Assembly (NCBI RefSeq): GCF_005490985.1
Contig: NZ_CP027869.1
Coordinates: forward strand, 2,852,001 to 2,916,000
Length of the DNA: 64,000 bases
From: Curtobacterium sp. SGAir0471
Lineage (GTDB): Bacteria; Actinomycetota; Actinomycetes; Actinomycetales; Microbacteriaceae
Direction: 5' to 3'
Positions 9,339 to 18,121 of the stretch are shown piece after piece. The notes under the pieces are model-generated. The model did not search any database, was not told the DNA's origin, and worked only from the letters and a program-made list of their open reading frames with translations. Each line of letters starts with the position of its first letter. The first letter of the stretch is position 1. The position numbers were made by a program, and so were the translations under genes.

Positions 9339-9968
9339 TCACCAGTCGTCAGCGACGCGCTCGGCGAGCACGGCCACGGCGACCGCGCCGGGATCGGGCC
9401 AGCCGATGCTGCGTTCGCCGGTGTACGAGGCCCGGCCGCGGCGTGCCTCCAGCGCCGAGGTCGCGTCGGCGGCCTGTCGTGCGACCTCGGCCGCGTGCCG
9501 TGCGATCGCCGTCGCGTCCGCACCGGCGGCGGCGTCGGCTTCGATGGCGTCGGTCATCGGCACGATCGCGTCGAGGAGGGTCTTGTCGCCGAGGTCTGCA
9601 CCGCCGCGCTTCTTGATCCCCTCGACCGCGGCTCGGAGCATCGCGACGACGTCGTCGGCCCCCAGGTCCTCACGGCCCTTCACGACCCCGGCCGCCCGGA
9701 GGAACGCGGTCCCCCAGATCGGCCCCGACGTGCCGCCGATCCTGCTGCTCATCGTCATCGCGACCTGCTGGAGGAAGGTGCCGGGATCGGAACGGTCGTA
9801 GCCGTCGAACCCCTCGAGCACGTTCTCGAACCCGCGGGCGAGCGAGTACCCGAAGTCGCCGTCGCCGGCCACCGCGTCGAGGTCGCTGAAGTACGTCTCG
9901 TTCTCGACGCAGGTGGTGGCGATGAGCCGGACGGTCTGTTCGAGGTGCGTGGTGGCGGCGGTGGTCAT
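9339..9968 (-). CDS. dhaL: Dihydroxyacetone kinase, nucleotide-binding subunit
   Basis: A 209-residue all-helical DhaL. The Mg-nucleotide Asp cluster appears as LDAVAGDGDFGYSLARG, followed by MSSRIGGTSGPIWGTAF and the C-terminal ARRGRASYTGERSIGWPDPGA, all canonical. The ATG at 9968 overlaps the HAD stop by 4 bases (ATGA), so translation is coupled. Gene order dhaL before dhaK and absence of dhaM differ from the PTS-linked enterobacterial operon. Confidence 0.92.
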   Translation of the reverse strand: MTTAATTHLEQTVRLIATTCVENETYFSDLDAVAGDGDFGYSLARGFENVLEGFDGYDRSDPGTFLQQVAMTMSSRIGGTSGPIWGTAFLRAAGVVKGREDLGADDVVAMLRAAVEGIKKRGGADLGDKTLLDAIVPMTDAIEADAAAGADATAIARHAAEVARQAADATSALEARRGRASYTGERSIGWPDPGAVAVAVLAERVADDW

Positions 9969-10753
9969 CGTGGTCCTCCGGTCGGGTTCGGGAGCTGGGT
10001 GAGGGTGTCGAGCGTGACCTGGCCGTCCGGTTCGACGTGGGCCGGATCGGCGATGACGTGGGCGGGGGTCTCGGGCAGGTCGCCGAGTCGGTCGACGACG
10101 AGCGCGGCACCGGTGAAGTCCTCGCCGGCGGTGTAGCTGCTGACGGTGACGACGGTGGTCAGGCCGGCGCCCAGCGCTGCACGGAGCCCGTTGGCGCTGT
10201 CCTCGACGACGACCACGTCGGCCGGGTCGACGCCGAGCTCGCGGACGGTCAGCTCGTAGACGTCCGGCGCCGGCTTCTTGCGCGGTACGACGTCGCCGGC
10301 GAACACGCGGAACCAGGTCGCGGCGTCGTCGCCGACCGCGTGCTCGAGGACGGCGCGGACGGATGCCTCGGCCGAGGTGGACGCCACCGCGAGCAGCCAC
10401 CCGGCGTCGTGGGCCTCGTGCACGATCCGGGCGATGCCCGGTCGAGCGGGCATCACGCCGTCGCGCACCATCGCCGTGTACCGCCGGGTCTTCTCGGCGT
10501 GCCACTCGGCGACGAGCGCGCGCTGTCCGTCGGGATCGGCGGGGAGCCCGGCACGGTCGACGAACTCCGGCGTCAGCAGGGACGCCAGCCGCTCCTTCCC
10601 GCCGCCGATGCGCAGCACCTCGGCGTAGTCCTCCTCGCTCCACCGGACGGGCAGGTCGAAGTGTGCGAAGGTCGCGTTGAACGCCGGCAGGTGCCCGTCG
10701 CGCTCCGTGTCGGCCAGGACCCCGTCGCAATCGAAGACCAGCGCGCGGGTCAC
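9965..10753 (-). CDS. HAD-superfamily phosphatase / beta-phosphoglucomutase-like
   Basis: A 262-residue subfamily I HAD hydrolase. Motif I is LVFDCDGVLADTERDGH (nucleophile and general acid Asp), motif II the ASTSAEASV region, motif III KKPAPDVY, and motif IV VVVVEDSANGLRAA. It resembles CbbY/Gph-type enzymes acting on small sugar phosphates. GTG 10753 overlaps the aldolase TGA by 4 bases, and its own TGA overlaps dhaL by 4, placing it in one translationally coupled unit. Its likely job is removing phosphate from, or isomerising, a sugar phosphate in the same pathway. Confidence 0.85.
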   Translation of the reverse strand: MTRALVFDCDGVLADTERDGHLPAFNATFAHFDLPVRWSEEDYAEVLRIGGGKERLASLLTPEFVDRAGLPADPDGQRALVAEWHAEKTRRYTAMVRDGVMPARPGIARIVHEAHDAGWLLAVASTSAEASVRAVLEHAVGDDAATWFRVFAGDVVPRKKPAPDVYELTVRELGVDPADVVVVEDSANGLRAALGAGLTTVVTVSSYTAGEDFTGAALVVDRLGDLPETPAHVIADPAHVEPDGQVTLDTLTQLPNPTGGPR

Positions 10754-11628
10754 GGCCGACCCGCCGTGCTGTCGTCGGCCTTGCCGTCCGCGCCGAACCA
10801 CGCGACGTGCTCGGCGATGACATCGGTCACGGCGGACTCGATCGCGGCGACGAGCTTTGGCGGGTCCCAGGAGTCGGTATCACGGGCGTGCTCCAGGTGG
10901 GCGAGCGATGCCCGCATGTAGGCGTGCTTCACCGCCGTCGAGATGTTCACCTTCGAGACGCCGGCGTCGATGAACGCCCGGAAGTCCTGCTCGCCGAGAC
11001 CCGTGCCGCCGTGCAGGACGATCGGGCGGTCGGTCAGTCGCGCGAGCTCGGCCGCGCGCTCGGGGAGCAGGACCGGATCCGCCTTGTACAGTCCGTGGCT
11101 CGTCCCCAACTGGGGCGCCAGGAGGTCGGCACCGGTCTGCTCGGCGACCTCGGCGAGCAGCTCGACCGAGTACGCGTGCCGCGACTCGTCGCTGCCGACC
11201 CCGTCCTCGACACCGAGGATGTTCTCGATCTCCGACTCCACGTCGACACCGGCGGCATGAGCGGCCGCCGTGACCTCGCCGGTCTCGCGCACCGCGTCGT
11301 CGAGGCCCCGGTCGGAGGCGTCGAACAGGACGCTCGACCACCCGGCGGCGATCACGTCGTCGAGCACCGCCCGGTCGGGACAGTGGTCGAGGTGCAGGGC
11401 GACCGGCACAGCGACGTCGCGGGTGAGCGCTCGGAAGAGGTCGGTCGTGAAGGCGGTCCCCGAGCTGCGGACGGTCTTCACGGAGATCTGCACGATCAGC
11501 GGAGCGCTCGTGCGGACCGCCGCGGCGACCACCGCCCGCATGCTCAGTTCGTCGAACACGTTCACGGCCGGTACCGCGTACCCGCCGTCCCGTGCGGTCC
11601 TGGTCAACGTCCTGGTGGACACGTCCAT
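10750..11628 (-). CDS. Class II ketose-bisphosphate aldolase
   Basis: A 292-residue FbaA/GatY/KbaY-type zinc aldolase: VALHLDHCPD (zinc His and catalytic Asp), VESEIENILGVEDGVG, PQLGTSHGLYKADP (zinc His), VLHGGTGLGEQDF (phosphate loop, zinc His) and KVNISTAVKHA. It splits a ketose (bis)phosphate into DHAP and an aldehyde, but specificity cannot be read from sequence. First gene of the leftward operon, with the GntR gene starting 142 bases away on the other strand. Partner dhaKL suggests that dihydroxyacetone or a related short ketose arises in the same pathway. Confidence 0.9.
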   Translation of the reverse strand: MDVSTRTLTRTARDGGYAVPAVNVFDELSMRAVVAAAVRTSAPLIVQISVKTVRSSGTAFTTDLFRALTRDVAVPVALHLDHCPDRAVLDDVIAAGWSSVLFDASDRGLDDAVRETGEVTAAAHAAGVDVESEIENILGVEDGVGSDESRHAYSVELLAEVAEQTGADLLAPQLGTSHGLYKADPVLLPERAAELARLTDRPIVLHGGTGLGEQDFRAFIDAGVSKVNISTAVKHAYMRASLAHLEHARDTDSWDPPKLVAAIESAVTDVIAEHVAWFGADGKADDSTAGRP

Positions 11629-11698
11629 GCCTGGGTCCTCACTTGCGTCGTTGCGTCGTGGGATGTCGTCTCCGTCGACGACTGCTCGGACTGTACCT

Positions 11699-11706
11699 GT
11701 CTATAC
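11699..11706. promoter_or_regulatory. HutC-type GntR operator candidate
   Basis: GTCTATAC fits the GTNTANAC core bound by HutC-subfamily GntR regulators. It lies in the divergent region, about 13 bases upstream of a TATCAT -10-like element (11720-11725), so binding would overlap the -35 zone of the gntR promoter and sit upstream of the aldolase operon. Confidence 0.5.
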
Positions 11707-11769
11707 CGGACTCGACAAGTATCATGAGCGGCTACCGGATGTGCATCCGCGCAGGGAACGAGGTGGACC

Positions 11770-12507
11770 GTGCTCGACGAGGTGGACCGCGATTCCGCCG
11801 TGCCCATCTACCAGCAGCTCGAGGACATCTTCACCGCGAAGATCACCGGCGGCGAGTGGGCACCGAGCCAGCGGATCCCGTCCGAGAACGAGTTGAACCG
11901 GTACTACGGCACCAGCCGGATGACGGTGCGGGGTGTGCTCACCAAGCTCACCACCGACGGCCTGCTCACACGGGTCCCGGGCAAGGGGACGTTCGTCGCG
12001 CCGGAGAAGATCAACGCGGTGTCCCCCGCGTACCGCGGCATCCGCGAGCAACTCGAGGTCCTCGGGTACGACATCAGCACCGACCTCGTGTCGATCGACC
12101 GGGGCCCGGCGCCGGCCCGCGTGCGGGACCGTCTGGGACTCGGCCGCGACGACGACGTGTTCGCGATCGTCCGCCTGCGCTCGGTCGACGGCAAGCCGCT
12201 GAGCGTGCACAGGTCGTTCGTGCCGGCCGCCCTGGCGCCGACGCTCGACACGCTCGACGTGGTCGGCGAGCAGCTCTGCGTGGTCCTCGAGGACGCCTTC
12301 GACCTGGCGATGCACGAAGTCGCGGAGGGGCTCGAGGCCGTGGCGGTCGCGGATGCGGACGCATCGCTGCTCGGACTCCGACACGGCGATCCCGCACTGC
12401 AGCTCACCGACGTGATCTCGGACCGCGCCGGCACGACGTTCGAGTACTCGACGATCGTCTTCCGCGGCGACCGGATGCGCCTGCAGTTCGACTACACACG
12501 ACCCTGA
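11770..12507 (+). CDS. GntR-family regulator, HutC subfamily (UTRA domain)
   Basis: A 245-residue regulator. The winged HTH (about residues 12-75) shows PIYQQLEDIFTAKITGGEW, PSENELNRYYGTSRMTVRGVL and LLTRVPGKGTFVA. The UTRA effector domain (about 85-240) ends with TTFEYSTIVFRGDRMRLQF. Such proteins sense phosphorylated sugars or related metabolites. GTG 11770 follows AGGGAACGAGG. Divergent from the aldolase-dhaLK-fdhA operon, which it probably controls. Confidence 0.9.
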   Translation: MLDEVDRDSAVPIYQQLEDIFTAKITGGEWAPSQRIPSENELNRYYGTSRMTVRGVLTKLTTDGLLTRVPGKGTFVAPEKINAVSPAYRGIREQLEVLGYDISTDLVSIDRGPAPARVRDRLGLGRDDDVFAIVRLRSVDGKPLSVHRSFVPAALAPTLDTLDVVGEQLCVVLEDAFDLAMHEVAEGLEAVAVADADASLLGLRHGDPALQLTDVISDRAGTTFEYSTIVFRGDRMRLQFDYTRP

Positions 12508-12535
12508 CCCGACCACTCCGCAGCGCCCGCGAGCG

Positions 12536-12961
12536 CTACCGGTCCACCTGCTTCGCGTACCAGCGGTCGGAGTACGGCTCGGCGTTGAAGGGTCCGACCC
12601 CCCGGTAGCCGAGCCGCTCGTACAGGGCGCACGACTAGGCGAGCTCCCCGCGGGTGTCGAGACGGACCACGTCGATGCCCAGTTCCACGCACGCCCGCTC
12701 GACGGCCGAGACCAGCTGCCTGCCGACGCCCCGTCCTCGGGCCTCTCCGCGGGTGAACACCTTGGTCGGTTCTGCGACGTCCCCGAGGAAGCGTGCACCG
12801 GCGCACCCGACCGGCTCGCCGTCGTCGAGTGCGACCAGGAGCACGCTGGTCGTGCCCGTCAGGTCGTCGGACGGCTCATCGCGGAGGGCCTGGTCGACCT
12901 CGTCCTCGGACAGCGCCACCCTCGCCCGACGGCTCACCGCGGCCGGGCTCCCGCTCTCCAC
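12536..12961 (-). pseudogene. GNAT acetyltransferase with in-frame amber stop
   Basis: The reading frame encodes a short GNAT domain: VLLVALDDGEPVGCAGARFL, the acetyl-CoA loop RGEARGRGVGRQLVSAVE, and DVVRLDTRGELA, then TAG at 12635-12637. The same frame continues for 32 codons with SCALYERLGYRGVGPF and a normal family ending to TAG at 12536-12538. A single CAG-to-TAG change (Gln expected before SCALYERLGYR) explains the break. The truncated product lacks the last strand and helix of the fold. A base-calling error cannot be excluded. The N-terminal part overlaps the VOC remnant on the other strand, so the true N-terminus may also be lost. Confidence 0.75.
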
Positions 12962-13077
12962 GGAGCCCGAGACGACCTGGTACGACGTCGGCGACGAGCA
13001 GGCGGGTCCACCAGCTCCTCGTGCAGGACCCGGACGGCTACCTGCTGCGCTTCCAGCCCTCGATCGGCCGGCGCTAG
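12921..13077 (+). pseudogene. C-terminal remnant of a VOC-family (glyoxalase/bleomycin-resistance) protein
   Basis: Two frames together read as the end of a VOC domain: LARRLTAAGLPLSTEPETTWYDV in one frame, then VHQLLVQDPDGYLLRFQPSIG in the next, ending at TAG 13075-13077. VQDPDGYLLRFQ is the hallmark metal-ligand strand of the family. A frameshift near 12985-13000 separates the parts, and no N-terminal VOC domain precedes it, because that space is occupied by the GNAT remnant. The fragment's stop overlaps the stop of the convergent EamA gene. Confidence 0.65.
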
Positions 13078-14000
13078 CCGACGATACGAGCGGACGACAC
13101 GACCCGCCGCCGCCCGCGCAGCAGCCCCGACGCCAACGCGATCCCGAGCAGCACCACCACCCCGCCCACAGGCTCGTTCCACCGCAGCGGCTCCCCCAGC
13201 ACGAGGACCCCGAGTGCGACCCCGACGACCGGCGTCAGGTAGGTCACCGTGGAGGCCCGGCCGGCGCCCCACGCCCCCACCAACCGTGTGTTCCACGCGT
13301 AGGCCAGCCCCGTGCCCACCGCACCGAGCGCGACCATCGCGGCCACGATCCTCCAGTCCAACTGCACCGGACCCGTGGCGATGACGGGCGCGACGAGCAG
13401 CATGAGCAGCGCGGCCAGGCTCAGCTGCACGGTCGCGACGGTGGTCGGGTCCTGCCCGCTCCCGACGCCGAAGCGGCGGAGCCACGCCAGGCCGATGCCG
13501 TACGAGGCGGTCATGCCGAGCAGCGCGAGCTGCCCGGGCACGGTGGCGAGCACGGCGGGGTCGCCGACCAGGTCCCAGGGTCCGACGAGCACGAGCACCC
13601 CGACGATCCCGAGGGCGATCCCGCCGAGCTGTCGGCGACTCAGCCGCTCGGACGGCACGAGCACGGCGAGTGCCAGCAGCGTCATGATCGGCGTCGTCGC
13701 GTTGTAGATGCTCGCCAGCCCCGACGGCACGGTCTGCTCCGCCCACGCCATGAGCGACGACGGCACCGCGTTCAGGAAGACCGCGACGACGAGCAGGTGC
13801 CCCCACACGCGCGGCTCCCGCGGCCACCGGCGACGGGTGACGAGCAGCACGATGACGAGCGTCACCGCGCCGAGCACGGTGCGCACGGTGGCGACCTGCT
13901 GCGGTGCGAGTCCCTCGAGGCCGATCTTCGCGAAGAAGAAGCTCGAGCCCCAGGTGAGGGCGACCAGGACGTAGAGGAGGGCGTTCACGAGCGCTAGCAT
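13074..14000 (-). CDS. EamA/DMT-family transporter
   Basis: A 308-residue inner-membrane protein with ten predicted helices in two EamA repeats: first repeat starting ALTWGSSFFFAKIGLEGL, second around YGIGLAWLRRFGVG, and a TPVVGVALGVLVLGEPL motif near the end. Members export amino acids, drugs or metabolites; the substrate is unknown. The start is set at ATG 14000 because upstream residues are not family-like, though two upstream in-frame starts exist (to 14048). Divergent from a LysR regulator 59 bases away, a common regulator-exporter pairing. Confidence 0.85.
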   Translation of the reverse strand: MLALVNALLYVLVALTWGSSFFFAKIGLEGLAPQQVATVRTVLGAVTLVIVLLVTRRRWPREPRVWGHLLVVAVFLNAVPSSLMAWAEQTVPSGLASIYNATTPIMTLLALAVLVPSERLSRRQLGGIALGIVGVLVLVGPWDLVGDPAVLATVPGQLALLGMTASYGIGLAWLRRFGVGSGQDPTTVATVQLSLAALLMLLVAPVIATGPVQLDWRIVAAMVALGAVGTGLAYAWNTRLVGAWGAGRASTVTYLTPVVGVALGVLVLGEPLRWNEPVGGVVVLLGIALASGLLRGRRRVVSSARIVG

Positions 14001-14059
14001 CGACCACCACGCGGGCATGTGTCGAACGACTGCACCGCATGACGGCATGAAGGGAACGC

Positions 14060-14908
14060 ATGAGCCTCTCGATCCAGCAGCTCCGCGCGTTCGTCGCGAC
14101 CGTGGACGCCGGCTCCTTCACCGGCGGCGCCTCCGCACTTGGCGTCGGCCAGTCCGCCGTGTCGCACGCCGTCGCCGGGCTCGAGCGCGAGGTCGGCGGC
14201 CCCGTCGTCCGCCGGGGCGGCGCAGCGGTCGTGACCCCGCTCGGCGACCGCATGCTGGCCCACGCCCGCAGCGTGCTCGCCTCGGTCGACGCCCTGGAGG
14301 CCGTGGTGCGGCCCGCCACGGCCCGCGGCACCGTGCGCCTCGCCGCCGTGCCGACCGTCTGCCAGGGCCTGCTGCCGCGGCTCCGCGAGCTGTGGGCGGT
14401 GACGCTGCCCGACGTCGACGTGCAGGTCTACGAGGGCGACGACGACGAGATGCCCGAGTGGCTCGAGGGCGGCACCGTCGACGCGGCCGTGCTCGTCGAC
14501 CCGGTGCCGGTGCCCGACGGCGGCGTGGTCGTCGCGCGCGACGAGATGGGTGCCGTCGTGCGGCGGGACCACCCGCTCGCGTCGAGTGCGGCGCTGACGC
14601 TCGACGACCTGCACGAGGACGGCCTCGTCGCCGGCGGCGGCGGGTGCGAGCACCAGATCCAGCGGATGCACGAGCTCGCCGGGCAGCCGTTCCGCTGGGC
14701 GCACCGCGTGCGGGAGATGAGCACGATGTTCGGCATGATCCAGCGCGGCGAGGGGGTGTCGATCGTGCCGACGCTCGGTCGCGTGATGCTGCCCGACGAC
14801 CTGGTGATGCTGCCCGTGGAACCGCGGTACGTGCGGACGCTGGTGCTCAGCGGCCCGGCCTCGCGGCCGTGGCACCCGCTCGCGCATGCCCTCGTCGCTG
14901 CGGTGTGA
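14060..14908 (+). CDS. LysR-family transcriptional regulator
   Basis: A 282-residue LTTR. The N-terminal HTH (residues 4-62) reads SIQQLRAFVATVDAGSFTGGASALGVGQSAVSHAVAGLE in family-typical form, followed by the linker helix and a two-lobed effector-binding domain from about residue 90 (RLAAVPTVCQGLLPRLREL). AGGGAA lies 4-8 bases before the ATG. Divergent from the EamA transporter and likely its regulator. Confidence 0.9.
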   Translation: MSLSIQQLRAFVATVDAGSFTGGASALGVGQSAVSHAVAGLEREVGGPVVRRGGAAVVTPLGDRMLAHARSVLASVDALEAVVRPATARGTVRLAAVPTVCQGLLPRLRELWAVTLPDVDVQVYEGDDDEMPEWLEGGTVDAAVLVDPVPVPDGGVVVARDEMGAVVRRDHPLASSAALTLDDLHEDGLVAGGGGCEHQIQRMHELAGQPFRWAHRVREMSTMFGMIQRGEGVSIVPTLGRVMLPDDLVMLPVEPRYVRTLVLSGPASRPWHPLAHALVAAV

Positions 14909-14995
14909 CGCGTCCCGCCGGCTGCTCCTCCGGCCCCCGGCCGACCCGCCGCGGAGTCTGAACGCCTGCACCGTGCCCTCGGCAGGATGGAACGC

Positions 14996-15808
14996 GTGCC
15001 CGACATCCACGTGAAGACCTTCCGCGACCCCGACGAGGCCACCGCCGAGGCAGCCGGCCTGGCCTGGCTCGCCGAGGCCGAGGACACCGGCGGCACCCGG
15101 ATCGCCCGCGTGCTCGACCACCCGCAGCCGACCGTCCTGCACCTGGAGCGGATCGCCGACGGCTCCCCGACGCGGGCGCAGGCCGAGCGCTTCGGCCGGT
15201 CGCTCGCGCACACCCACGCTGCCGGTGCGTCGCACTGGGGCGCGCCCTCCCCCGGGTTCCCGACGAGCGGAGGGCTCCGGATGGGCCGTTCGCGCACACC
15301 GTTCACCACCGCGACCGACGCTCCGGCGAGCTGGGGCGTGTTCTTCGCCGAGTACCGCATCCGCGACTTCGTCCGCCGCATCGTCGACCGGGGCGGGTTC
15401 GACGCTGCCGAGGCCGCGGTGTTCGACCGCGTGGCCGACCGGCTCGAAGACGGCACGCTCGGCTCCCCGCAGCCCCGGCTCGTCGGCGACGCGCCCGCGC
15501 GGATCCACGGCGACCTCTGGGCCGGGAACGTGCTCTGGCCGACGGACGCCGCGGAGCCGACCGGGGCGGTGCTCATCGATGCCACACCGCACGGCGGGCA
15601 CGCGGAGACGGACCTGGCGCTCCTGGCACTGTTCGGCCTCCCGCGGCTCGAGACCGTGCTCGCCGCGTACGACGCCGAGTCCCGCCTCGCCGACGGGTGG
15701 CAGGAGCGCGTCGAGCTGCACCAGCTCGCGCCCCTGCTGCTGCACGTGTTCCTGTTCGGCGGGTCGTACGCCGACCACGCGCTGCGCGCCGCCCGCCGCT
15801 ACGCCTGA
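14996..15808 (+). CDS. Fructosamine kinase-like / aminoglycoside-phosphotransferase-fold protein
   Basis: About 270 residues with the kinase-like fold of the fructosamine-3-kinase family. The catalytic loop is ARIHGDLWAGNVLW (Asp base, Asn for Mg) and the metal motif is AVLIDATPHGGHAETDLALLALFG, where the usual DP is DA. Related enzymes phosphorylate Amadori products for deglycation. GTG 14996 is favoured because CAGGAT ends 7 bases before it (leaderless pattern); ATG 14987 is an alternative start. No operon partner: the next gene has its own upstream element. Confidence 0.78.
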   Translation: MPDIHVKTFRDPDEATAEAAGLAWLAEAEDTGGTRIARVLDHPQPTVLHLERIADGSPTRAQAERFGRSLAHTHAAGASHWGAPSPGFPTSGGLRMGRSRTPFTTATDAPASWGVFFAEYRIRDFVRRIVDRGGFDAAEAAVFDRVADRLEDGTLGSPQPRLVGDAPARIHGDLWAGNVLWPTDAAEPTGAVLIDATPHGGHAETDLALLALFGLPRLETVLAAYDAESRLADGWQERVELHQLAPLLLHVFLFGGSYADHALRAARRYA

Positions 15809-15828
15809 TCCGACCGGCGGCGCTGCGG

Positions 15829-15850
15829 TCTTAGGAAGCGCCAAGGCCGG
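15829..15850 (+). promoter_or_regulatory. TCTTA-type element upstream of the GT39 gene
   Basis: TCTTA followed after four bases by GCGCCAAGG, 62 bases before the GT39 ATG. Same layout as at 2797 and 20942. Confidence 0.45.
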
Positions 15851-15890
15851 ACATCGGATCGGACCAACCGGCACGGCGATGCTCGCTGCC

Positions 15891-18083
15891 ATGACCACGT
15901 ACCCGATCCCCGTGACCGACCGTCACGACCGAGCGCAGCCGGGAGCGCCGACGCGCCGCCCGGCCGTCGCCCGTCTGTTCCTCGGCGAGCGCGAGGACGC
16001 CCGCTGGCTCCGCCCGACCTTCTGGGCGCTCCTCGTCGTCACCGCCGTCGTGTACCTGTGGGACCTCAGCATCTCCGGGTACGCCAACAGCTTCTACGCC
16101 GCCGCCGTGCAGGCCGGCACGAAGTCGTGGGAAGCGTTCTTCTTCGGCTCCCTCGACTCGTCGAACTTCATCACCGTCGACAAGCCCCCGGCCTCGCTGT
16201 GGGTGATGGTGCTCTCGGCGCGGGTGTTCGGCTTCTCGTCGTTCAGCCTGCTGCTCCCCCAGGCACTGATGGCCGTCGGCTCCGTCGCCCTGGTGTGGGG
16301 GACGGTCCGGCGCACGCTCGCCCGCCTCGGCACGACGACCGCGAACGTCGGCGCGCTGCTCGCCGGGTTCGTCGTCGCCGCGACGCCGGCCGCCGCGCTG
16401 ATGTTCCGCTTCGACAACCCGGACGCGCTCCTCGTCCTGCTCATGACCGCGGGTGCGTACGGCACCGTCCGGGCGCTCCCGAAGGGCAGCTGGCGGTGGA
16501 TCGCCCTCGCCGGCGTCGCCCTCGGCTTCGCGTTCCTGACGAAGATGCTGCAGGGGCTGCTCGTCCTGCCGGCGTTCGGCCTCGTGTACCTGTTCGCCGC
16601 GCGCACGACCTGGGGTCGGCGCGCGATCGGCCTCGGCATCGCCGCAGTGTCCCTGGTCGTCTCCGCCGGGTGGTGGGTCGTCGCCGTGGCGCTCTGGCCC
16701 GCGGAGTCCCGCCCCTACATCGGCGGGTCGACCGACAACACGGTCCTCGACCTCGTGTTCGGCTACAACGGGCTCGGCCGGATCTTCGGCGGCTCGGGCA
16801 ACGGCGGAGGCGGTGGCGGCGGTGGCGGCATGGGCGGCACTGCGGGCGGCTCCTTCGGTGGCGCCACGGGCCTGGACCGGCTGTTCTCCTCCGAGATGGG
16901 CCTCGAGATCTCCTGGCTCCTGCCCGCCGCGCTCATCGCCCTCGTGCTCGGCCTGATGGTCGTCGGCCGTCGGCACCTCGCCGACCCGGCACGCGCCGGC
17001 CTGGTGCTCTGGGGCGGTTGGCTGATCGTCACCGGACTCGTGTTCTCGTTCATGTCCGGCACGATCCACCCGTACTACACGGTCGCCCTCGCCCCGGCGA
17101 TCGCCGGCCTGGTCGGCACCGGCGGCGCCCTGCTGTGGCACGCCCGCGAGCGCATCACCGGTCGCCTCGGCCTCGCTGCGATGGTGGGCGGCACCGCGTA
17201 CTGGAGCTGGTGCCTGCTGAACGAGAACCCGACGTGGCTGCCGTGGCTCCGCTGGGTGGTCCTGGTCGGCGGCCTCCTGTCCGCTGCGGCGATCGTCGTC
17301 GGCAGCGTCCCCGGCCTCCGCAAGGCCGTCACCGTCGGCGTCCTCGCCGGCACCCTGTTCGGCCTGACCGGCACGACCGCCTACGCGCTCGCCACGACGA
17401 CCGTCGCGCACTCCGGGTCCATCCCGAGCGTCGGTCCGGCGGGCAGCGGCTCCGGCGGCGCAGCAGGCTTCCCCGGCGGTGGCGGCGGGCAGCCGGGAGG
17501 CACGGGAGGCCCCGGCGGATCGGCCGACGGTTCCCAGGACGGCGGGTTCCCGGGCGGCGGTCAGCCGCCGACGAGCGCGGCGCCGGAGGGCACGACCGGC
17601 GAGCAGCCGACGATTCCCGACGGCTCCGGCGAGGCGACCTCCGGGGGCGCGACCTCGGGTGACGCGACCTCAGGCGACGCGACCTCGGGCGACGGCACCC
17701 GGACCGGCGGCGGTACGACAGGCCCCGGCGGCACGACGACCTCGTCCGCGCTGACGAAGCTGCTCGCCGCCTCGGACGCGAAGTGGTCGGCCGCGGTGAA
17801 CGGCTCCCAGTCCGCCGCGCAGCTCGAGCTCGACACCGACACGGCTGTGATGGCCATCGGCGGCTGGTCAAGCGACCCGGCGCCGACGCTCGCCGAGTTC
17901 CAGGCCTGGGTCGCGGCCGGTGACATCGGGTACTACGTGTCGTCGGGTTCCGGCGGCGGGACGGGTGGCGGCCCGGGCGGCGGATCGTCGACCGCGAGCG
18001 CCATCCAGGAGTGGGTCGCCGCGAACTACGAGGCGACCACCGTCGGCGGCCAGACGGTCTACGACCTGAGCGCGTCGCAGTGA
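15891..18083 (+). CDS. Glycosyltransferase family 39 (ArnT/PMT-like) integral membrane protein
   Basis: A 730-residue GT-C enzyme that would transfer a sugar from a polyprenyl-phosphate donor to an envelope acceptor outside the membrane. The N-terminal region has the first periplasmic loop with SLDSSNFITVDKPPASLW (acidic catalytic-type residue) and about eleven helices to residue ~500. A Gly-run (about residue 305, ten Gly) splits two halves. The tail (about 505-730) is low complexity with a Ser-Gly-Asp-Ala-Thr tandem repeat (about 17640-17690 in DNA) and a conserved small extracytoplasmic domain around AVMAIGGWSSDPAPTL. ATG 15891 chosen; ATG 15879 is also in frame. Followed by its presumed regulators. 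Confidence 0.87.
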   Translation: MTTYPIPVTDRHDRAQPGAPTRRPAVARLFLGEREDARWLRPTFWALLVVTAVVYLWDLSISGYANSFYAAAVQAGTKSWEAFFFGSLDSSNFITVDKPPASLWVMVLSARVFGFSSFSLLLPQALMAVGSVALVWGTVRRTLARLGTTTANVGALLAGFVVAATPAAALMFRFDNPDALLVLLMTAGAYGTVRALPKGSWRWIALAGVALGFAFLTKMLQGLLVLPAFGLVYLFAARTTWGRRAIGLGIAAVSLVVSAGWWVVAVALWPAESRPYIGGSTDNTVLDLVFGYNGLGRIFGGSGNGGGGGGGGGMGGTAGGSFGGATGLDRLFSSEMGLEISWLLPAALIALVLGLMVVGRRHLADPARAGLVLWGGWLIVTGLVFSFMSGTIHPYYTVALAPAIAGLVGTGGALLWHARERITGRLGLAAMVGGTAYWSWCLLNENPTWLPWLRWVVLVGGLLSAAAIVVGSVPGLRKAVTVGVLAGTLFGLTGTTAYALATTTVAHSGSIPSVGPAGSGSGGAAGFPGGGGGQPGGTGGPGGSADGSQDGGFPGGGQPPTSAAPEGTTGEQPTIPDGSGEATSGGATSGDATSGDATSGDGTRTGGGTTGPGGTTTSSALTKLLAASDAKWSAAVNGSQSAAQLELDTDTAVMAIGGWSSDPAPTLAEFQAWVAAGDIGYYVSSGSGGGTGGGPGGGSSTASAIQEWVAANYEATTVGGQTVYDLSASQ

Positions 18084-18121
18084 CGCACGACGAGGACACG
18101 GCGGTGGCTAGGCTCCGTGCC

